The notes under the pieces were generated by a model, which was given only the letters and a program-made list of their open reading frames with translations, ran no database searches and was not told where the DNA came from. Both the position numbers and the translations under genes were made by a program. This document shows, one piece after another, positions 58,255-63,012 of a stretch of DNA of 63,012 bases; the stretch's first letter is position 1; every line of letters begins with the position of its first letter. The DNA comes from Candidatus Saccharimonadota bacterium (GTDB lineage: Bacteria; Patescibacteriota; Saccharimonadia; Saccharimonadales; Saccharimonadaceae): NCBI GenBank assembly GCA_905372305.1, contig CAJPOP010000004.1, positions 1 through 63,012 of the forward strand, read 5' to 3'.

Positions 58255-60195
58255 ATGTATTTTTATCTGGTTTCGCCTATTAAAATTGTCCGAGCGCATG
58301 ATTATTCGTTTACCTATTCCTCGGAAGATAAACTGCCGCCTGGAACAATCGTTACTATTGAAGTTGGAAAAAATCATTTGACTGGTGTCGTTCTACAAGA
58401 AGTCAGACAACCAGATTTTACAGTAAAACCAATTGATTCGATCGTTGAAAAAAGTCCTTTGCCCTTGCCGCTTATCCAAACAGCGCTATGGATGAGCAGC
58501 TATTACGCAACGCACCTGGCAACTGTCTGGCAAACTATTTTACCCAGCGGTTTAACAAAAAACCGGCGCCCCACCCCTGATAAAATCACATCAAACGCTC
58601 CGTCAAATAGAATAAAAAAAGTATTCACTAAAGACCAGCAGGCCGCTTTGCAAACGATTGAAACCATGCTCAGCGGCACGATACTACTGCACGGCATCAC
58701 TGGTTCCGGGAAAACCTTAGTATATATTGAAGCCGCCAAGCAAGCCCTAAAAGAAGAATTATCGTCCATTATTTTAGTCCCGGAAATCGCGTTAACCTCG
58801 CAGCTGGTATCGGAATTTTCTAAACATTTTCCAAAAATTATCCTAACCCATTCAAAGCAAACCGAAGCCCAAAGACACGCTGCCTGGAAAGAAATTATCA
58901 ACTCCAGCGATCCAGTAATTGTTATCGGGCCGCGTTCGGCATTGTTTGCTCCCGTTCAACAACTCGGTCTTATCGTCATTGACGAATGCCACGAGCCCAG
59001 CTTCAAACAAGAACAGTCGCCGCGCTACTCAGCCTTACGCGCCGCTTCCATTCTCGCTCGCCAGCATAACGCCAAACTAATTCTCGGCAGCGCCACGCCA
59101 GCCGTCGCCGATTATTACCTTGCCAAACATTCTAATAGCGCCATAGCCTCCATGACCACCCCCGCCCGCACCGACGCCGTCAAACCAAGCATCACACTCG
59201 TCGATATGACCAAACGCCAAAACTTTTCAGAACATCAATTTTTATCAAATCCATTATTACAATCTTTGCGGCTGGCGCTAAAAAACAACCGCCAAGCACT
59301 CATCTTCCATAACCGCCGCGGCACTGCTGCTGTCACGCTGTGCGAAAGCTGCGGCTGGCAAGCCGGCTGTCCGCGCTGTTTCGTGCCGCTAACCTTACAC
59401 GCGGATAAGCACCAGTTATCCTGCCATATTTGCGGCTTTTCAACCAGCGTCCCCACCAGCTGCCCAGAATGCCATAATGCCGACATTATCCATAAAGGCA
59501 TCGGCACCAAGCGCATTGAATCCGAGTTGAAAAAACTATTTTTGAACAAAAAAATTGTTCGTTTTGACGGCGATTCTACCCCTGAAGAAACAGTTGACGT
59601 CCAATATGACAAGTTAAAAAACGGCAGTATTGACATCATCATTGGTACTCAAGTCATCGCCAAAGGATTAGATTTGCCAAACCTTGGCGTCGTCGGCGTT
59701 GTCCAGGCGGATGCCGGGCTATTGCTGCCCGACTACGCCGCCGCCGAACGTACATTCCAACTCCTAGCCCAAGTCGTCGGCCGCGTCGGCAGATCCCATA
59801 ACCCAACCGAGGTTATTGTCCAGACCTATCATCCGTCGCACCCATCCATAGTTGACGGTCTGCGCCAAAACTACGCAGACTTTTACAAACGCACAATCGC
59901 CCAGCGCCAGAAAACCAGCTTCCCGCCTTTTGTTTATTTATTAAAATTAACCTGCACTTATAAAACTGAAAAATCCGCCGTTAATAATTCTCAAAAAATC
60001 GCCCAGTTATTAAAAACCAAGTCTCAAGACATAGAAATCCTGGGACCGACGCCAGCTTTTTACGAACGGGTTCGCGACACATACCGCTGGCAGATTATCG
60101 TGAAAAGTCCGCAGCGCCGCCAACTAATCAATTTGATAAAGTACATACCGCCGGCACATTGGCAGTATGAACTCGACCCTATCAGTTTGCTGTAA
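58255..60195 (+). CDS. priA: Primosomal helicase PriA
   Basis: 646 residues. N-terminal DNA-binding domain; Walker A LLHGITGSGKTLVYIEA, DEAH-type LIVIDECHEPSFKQEQS, the zinc-binding eight Cys in CESCGWQAGCPRC and CHICGFSTSVPTSCPEC, and motif VI LLAQVVGRVGRSHNP. Restarts stalled forks. The frame is open to 58216, but the TATAAT at 58243 makes 58255 the start. First gene of the priA-def-fmt run. Confidence 0.95.
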   Translation: MYFYLVSPIKIVRAHDYSFTYSSEDKLPPGTIVTIEVGKNHLTGVVLQEVRQPDFTVKPIDSIVEKSPLPLPLIQTALWMSSYYATHLATVWQTILPSGLTKNRRPTPDKITSNAPSNRIKKVFTKDQQAALQTIETMLSGTILLHGITGSGKTLVYIEAAKQALKEELSSIILVPEIALTSQLVSEFSKHFPKIILTHSKQTEAQRHAAWKEIINSSDPVIVIGPRSALFAPVQQLGLIVIDECHEPSFKQEQSPRYSALRAASILARQHNAKLILGSATPAVADYYLAKHSNSAIASMTTPARTDAVKPSITLVDMTKRQNFSEHQFLSNPLLQSLRLALKNNRQALIFHNRRGTAAVTLCESCGWQAGCPRCFVPLTLHADKHQLSCHICGFSTSVPTSCPECHNADIIHKGIGTKRIESELKKLFLNKKIVRFDGDSTPEETVDVQYDKLKNGSIDIIIGTQVIAKGLDLPNLGVVGVVQADAGLLLPDYAAAERTFQLLAQVVGRVGRSHNPTEVIVQTYHPSHPSIVDGLRQNYADFYKRTIAQRQKTSFPPFVYLLKLTCTYKTEKSAVNNSQKIAQLLKTKSQDIEILGPTPAFYERVRDTYRWQIIVKSPQRRQLINLIKYIPPAHWQYELDPISLL

Positions 60196-60202
60196 TTTCT
60201 GA

Positions 60203-60208
60203 TATAAT
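60203..60208 (+). promoter_or_regulatory. -10 box of leaderless def
   Basis: TATAAT with 7 nt to the ATG at 60216, inside the 20 bp gap after priA. Confidence 0.65.
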
Positions 60209-60215
60209 ATTACGA

Positions 60216-60791
60216 ATGACGAAAGACGATATTATAGCCCTGCCAAATCCGCACCTGCGAAAAAAATCAACCAGAATTCATGTCATCACCGACGATATCA
60301 TAAAACTATCTGACGACATGATAGCCGCAGCCCTTGACTGGGAAGATTCCCGGCCGCATGAAATCAGTGCAGCGCTGGCGGCAGTTCAGGTTGACGCGCT
60401 CAAACGCCTGGTCATTGTTCGTAGTGATTTTGATAACAAATCAACCCGCGAATTTATGACCCTAATCAATCCCGAAGTTGTTAAGTACGAAGGCGAAATC
60501 GTTGCTGACTACGAAGGCTGTCTCAGCGTCCAGCATATTTACGGTAAAGTTCCCCGCCACACTAAAGTTCGCATAAAAGCAATGGACTTGGACGGCAACG
60601 AAGTACGCTTCAAGGCCGAGGGATTTTTAGCGCGGGTGCTTCAGCACGAAATCGACCACTGCAACGGCAAGGTATTCATCGACCATATTAAAGATAAAAC
60701 AGACGCTTTTTACACGCTCGATGAGAAAGGCGAGCTGCAACCGCTTGACTATGCCAGCGAAATCGCCGAAAATAGCATTCTTTGGGACTGA
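60216..60791 (+). CDS. def: Peptide deformylase with divergent motif I
   Basis: 191 residues. Motif 2 DYEGCLSVQHIYG (Cys ligand) and motif 3 LQHEIDHCNGKVF (HExxH) are intact; motif 1, normally GxGLAAxQ, reads SAALAAVQ. Removes formyl from nascent chains ahead of Map. The fmt gene overlaps its end by 41 nt. Confidence 0.92.
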   Translation: MTKDDIIALPNPHLRKKSTRIHVITDDIIKLSDDMIAAALDWEDSRPHEISAALAAVQVDALKRLVIVRSDFDNKSTREFMTLINPEVVKYEGEIVADYEGCLSVQHIYGKVPRHTKVRIKAMDLDGNEVRFKAEGFLARVLQHEIDHCNGKVFIDHIKDKTDAFYTLDEKGELQPLDYASEIAENSILWD

Positions 60792-61641
60792 AGAACATAG
60801 CTTAGACGTCCTGCGGGCGCTTGTTGACAATAAGTTTTCTATTGCCTGCGTTATCACCAAACCGGATTCAAAGCGCGGCCGCGGACATAAACTTGTCGAA
60901 CCGCCCGTTAAAACATTTACCAAAGAACACCACATACCTGTCTTGCAGCCGCAAAAAGTTAGCGAAATTACCAGTTATATTAAAGATTTGCAGCCAATCA
61001 CTGGCATTCTGGTAGCATACGGAAAAATCATCCCCCAAAGTATAATTGACTTATTTTCTCCGGGAATTATCAACGTTCATCCGTCGCTATTACCGAAATA
61101 TCGCGGGCCATCGCCGATAGAATCAGCCATCATCAATAGAGATAACGAGACTGGCGTATCCATCATGAAACTGGACGCTAAGATGGATGCCGGGCCAATA
61201 TACGCCCAAATCCATAAAAAATTATCCGGCACAGAAACGAAACCGCAGCTTTATAATGAATTATTCAACAGCGGCAGCGACTTGCTAATCAGCATTCTGC
61301 CAGAAATAATGTCGGGAGCGCTAACCCCCAAAGCACAAAATGACGCCGACGCTACCTACTGCAAACTGCTTACCAAAGAGCTATCTTACATCAACCCGCA
61401 AACAATGACTGCCGCCGAAGCCGATGCTCAGGTTAGAGCTTACCTAGGATTTCCGCGCAGCCGGCTTAAAATTAACGGCACAGAACTCATAATCACCAAA
61501 GCACACACTGGCGCTAGTTCGCTTTCACCGCTTGACGTACAGTGCGCTGACGGCAATTGGCTTATTATTGATGAACTTATCGCCCCAACCAGCGGCAAAA
61601 AAATGACCGCAGAGGCGTTTCTCCGCGGCCATCAAGGCTAA
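60751..61641 (+). CDS. fmt: Methionyl-tRNA formyltransferase
   Basis: 296 residues from MPAKSPKIAFFG. The catalytic region NVHPSLLPKYRGPSPIESAI carries the HxSLLP motif, Asn is in the preceding strand, and Asp is in MKLDAKMDAGPI; a C-terminal OB domain follows. Supplies fMet-tRNA. Start ATG 60751 inside the def end; an in-frame ATG at 60721 would extend deeper into def. Confidence 0.94.
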   Translation: MPAKSPKIAFFGTEEHSLDVLRALVDNKFSIACVITKPDSKRGRGHKLVEPPVKTFTKEHHIPVLQPQKVSEITSYIKDLQPITGILVAYGKIIPQSIIDLFSPGIINVHPSLLPKYRGPSPIESAIINRDNETGVSIMKLDAKMDAGPIYAQIHKKLSGTETKPQLYNELFNSGSDLLISILPEIMSGALTPKAQNDADATYCKLLTKELSYINPQTMTAAEADAQVRAYLGFPRSRLKINGTELIITKAHTGASSLSPLDVQCADGNWLIIDELIAPTSGKKMTAEAFLRGHQG

Positions 61642-61651
61642 ATTCACAACC

Positions 61652-62134
61652 CTAAGCAGCTAAATCAAAGTCGCCTTGACCTTGTTGAGTCTGCTGCGGC
61701 GCTGGAGATGAACCTGCGCCGCCTAAGATAGCATCGCGGTGAGCAACAATCTCCTTCTTCAGTTCGTCCATCACCGCCGCCACGACATCGCGATAATCCG
61801 GACGGTTCACTTCCAGCCACTTCGTGGCGGCGAACTCATCCTTCAAACGCGGATCGTTCGGATCGGCTTTAGTTGCCTGCACCAGCCTCTGGAACATCTT
61901 GTCTTGCTGGTAATTCGGCGCATATTTAGCTAAAAAATTATCGACTGCATTTGGTTTTTTATCAATGATATCCGCAAACTCATCCAGCTGAGCATCACTC
62001 ATACCCTGGCTTAACCGTTCGCCAACACGCATCTCCAATTCGCTGTAAATGTGCTGTAAAAACGGCTTGCGCTGCTCCTCTGGCAACTGATCCAGCCCTA
62101 GTTCTTTTAAGAATTCTTCGTTTAGTTGAAACAT
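61652..62134 (-). CDS. DUF5663-like protein
   Basis: 160 residues, acidic helical. MFQLNEEFLKELGLDQLPEEQ at the start matches the layout MFEITDEFLQQAGFDALPAEQ of the next gene, and LQHIYSELEMRVGERLSQGM aligns with the protein at 11145. A Gln/Pro-rich tail (APQQTQQGQG). Family known in Saccharibacteria, function unknown. Convergent with fmt, 10 nt apart. Confidence 0.8.
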   Translation of the reverse strand: MFQLNEEFLKELGLDQLPEEQRKPFLQHIYSELEMRVGERLSQGMSDAQLDEFADIIDKKPNAVDNFLAKYAPNYQQDKMFQRLVQATKADPNDPRLKDEFAATKWLEVNRPDYRDVVAAVMDELKKEIVAHRDAILGGAGSSPAPQQTQQGQGDFDLAA

Positions 62135-62212
62135 TTAATACCTTACCTCTTTAGTACTAATTTATATGGTATCATTATAGCAGTTTTGCATGTAAATCGC
62201 CAAAATATAAAA

Positions 62213-62653
62213 CTACAGGCCGTCGCTATCAGCCATCTCGTTGACTTGAGAAAGTGTAGATCCCAAATCATTCATCACCTTTATAGCTGACTCTCGAATT
62301 ATCCTTTCGACGTTAATATTCTTTTCTTTGAACCAAGAAAAGAGAGCGAATTGCTGAATTATTTTATCGTCTGTAGTATTATTTTGCCTGCCCAACTGTT
62401 GTATAGCCAAAAATTCTTTGCTTTCACGAAACTGTGCGTTTGTGCGAGTCGCTACACTCAAAGCTAAACTTTCGTCGCCGTCAATCAAACGCTCAATTTC
62501 TTCTGATTGCTTCTCACTAATCGCTCCGGCAATCCTCTCTTTAAACTCAGACTCCATTCTACCGGCAGCAATTTTACGCAGTCTCTCCATTTGTTCTGCC
62601 GGCAAAGCGTCAAATCCAGCTTGCTGCAGGAATTCGTCAGTAATTTCAAACAT
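62213..62653 (-). CDS. DUF5663-like protein, second copy in tandem
   Basis: 146 residues. Same N-terminal block FLQQAGFDALPAEQMERLRK and helical body as the 61652 protein, and the C-terminal WFKEKNINVERIIRESAIKVM matches KWLEVNRPDYRDVVAAVMDEL there. It lacks the Gln/Pro tail. Tandem duplicates 78 nt apart on the same strand. Confidence 0.78.
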   Translation of the reverse strand: MFEITDEFLQQAGFDALPAEQMERLRKIAAGRMESEFKERIAGAISEKQSEEIERLIDGDESLALSVATRTNAQFRESKEFLAIQQLGRQNNTTDDKIIQQFALFSWFKEKNINVERIIRESAIKVMNDLGSTLSQVNEMADSDGL

Positions 62654-62678
62654 TTTTATTTCTCCTTTTTTATTTTTA

Positions 62679-63012
62679 TTAAAGATTCATATTTTCCAAT
62701 GCCCAATCAATTGCACCGTTCACATATTCAGGATTATCATTACCACCCACTGTCATACCAATTTCACCATTTCCAACCTGTGGAAAATCAACCGAGAAGC
62801 CCTGTCCTCTGAGCCAATCGCCAACCTGATATAAAGTAGAAGTGGCTTTTTCAGAACCAATCGACGGATTATTCGCTAAATGATCCCACGGCCAAGATGT
62901 GTCTGATGATATCGTGGGAGCTTCTGTCATAGGGATTCCCGTCATAGGGTTTTCTGCTATGTTATGCCTTGAACCTGTCATCCCTAAATCCTGAGTCTTA
63001 TCTTCTAAAGGC
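62679..63012 (-). CDS. Small protein of unknown function (may continue past the window edge)
   Basis: An ATG at 62981 gives 100 residues, but the frame stays open to the right edge (codons PLEDKTQDLG before that ATG), so the gene may be cut here. Two TG-P repeats (NPMTGIPMTEAP) at the N-terminus and a helical C-terminus GAIDWALENMNL. 25 nt before the DUF5663 tandem and probably in their operon. Confidence 0.55.
   Translation of the reverse strand, partial: PLEDKTQDLGMTGSRHNIAENPMTGIPMTEAPTISSDTSWPWDHLANNPSIGSEKATSTLYQVGDWLRGQGFSVDFPQVGNGEIGMTVGGNDNPEYVNGAIDWALENMNL

Overview
The window reads as a chromosomal piece of a Candidatus Saccharibacteria (TM7 / Patescibacteria) genome, with high confidence at phylum level and no claim on the species. 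Reasons: very dense gene packing with 1-20 nt overlaps; a reduced conserved gene set (a short two-domain-type EF-Ts, a ProRS without insertion domain, UppS without cdsA or dxr beside it); small DUF5663 proteins; LytR-CpsA-Psr, VKOR and WxL/DUF916-like Gram-positive-style surface proteins; and UGA used as a stop, which argues against Gracilibacteria and Absconditabacteria. About 65 genes are visible. No rRNA, tRNA, CRISPR array, transposase or prophage module was recognised.

Layout. 0-3.2 kb: DUF2207 membrane protein (cut by the window edge) and a GT-A-like protein. 3.2-9.9 kb (minus): frr-uppS-rseP-CPBP protease-proS, then greA and lysS. 10-11.1 kb: recF. 11.1-13.6 kb: accessory genes (DUF5663, basic coiled coil, membrane-anchored protein). 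13.8-15.1 kb: rpsB-tsf. 15.2-24.8 kb: a fast-evolving accessory island (polyproline protein, clan-CD-peptidase-like protein, duplicated and frameshifted small families, an HExxH protein) interrupted by rpmE2 and prfA. 24.9-31.6 kb: prmC, htrA, a membrane protein, LCP ligase, lepB, parB-parA. 31.7-35.5 kb: rplU, an accessory gene, galU and DUF3137/membrane proteins. 35.6-39.7 kb: an extraordinary 1369-residue IleRS. 39.7-43.4 kb: IMPase, GNAT, an accessory gene, LiaF-like. 43.5-48.2 kb: surface-protein cluster (DUF916-like, WxL-like, LANTG-anchored, RCC1-propeller). 48.3-54.1 kb: VKOR and thioredoxin-like partner, nrdR, ftsZ, ftsA, map, adk, yqeY, rpsU. 54.2-63 kb: alpha/beta hydrolase, recJ, wHTH, PRTase-like, priA-def-fmt, and a DUF5663 cluster at the right edge.

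Three things stand out. (1) The IleRS carries an in-frame insertion inside its editing-domain region holding a complete low-molecular-weight phosphatase/arsenate-reductase-like domain followed by a complete Nudix domain; both catalytic signatures are intact. (2) Start-site architecture falls into two classes. At least 16 mostly housekeeping or cell-envelope genes have a TATAAT-like box only 6-10 nt before the start codon (leaderless or nearly so), while accessory genes use TTGAC(A/G)-17-TATAxT promoters with real 5' leaders; four of these share a GA-rich spacer cassette. (3) The 19.5-24.2 kb part of the island has five indel-type frameshifts at short homopolymers in one set of paralogous genes, one of them an A AAA AAG slippery heptamer, while the conserved genes elsewhere in the window are intact.

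All assignments come from reading translations and motifs by eye; no database search was run.
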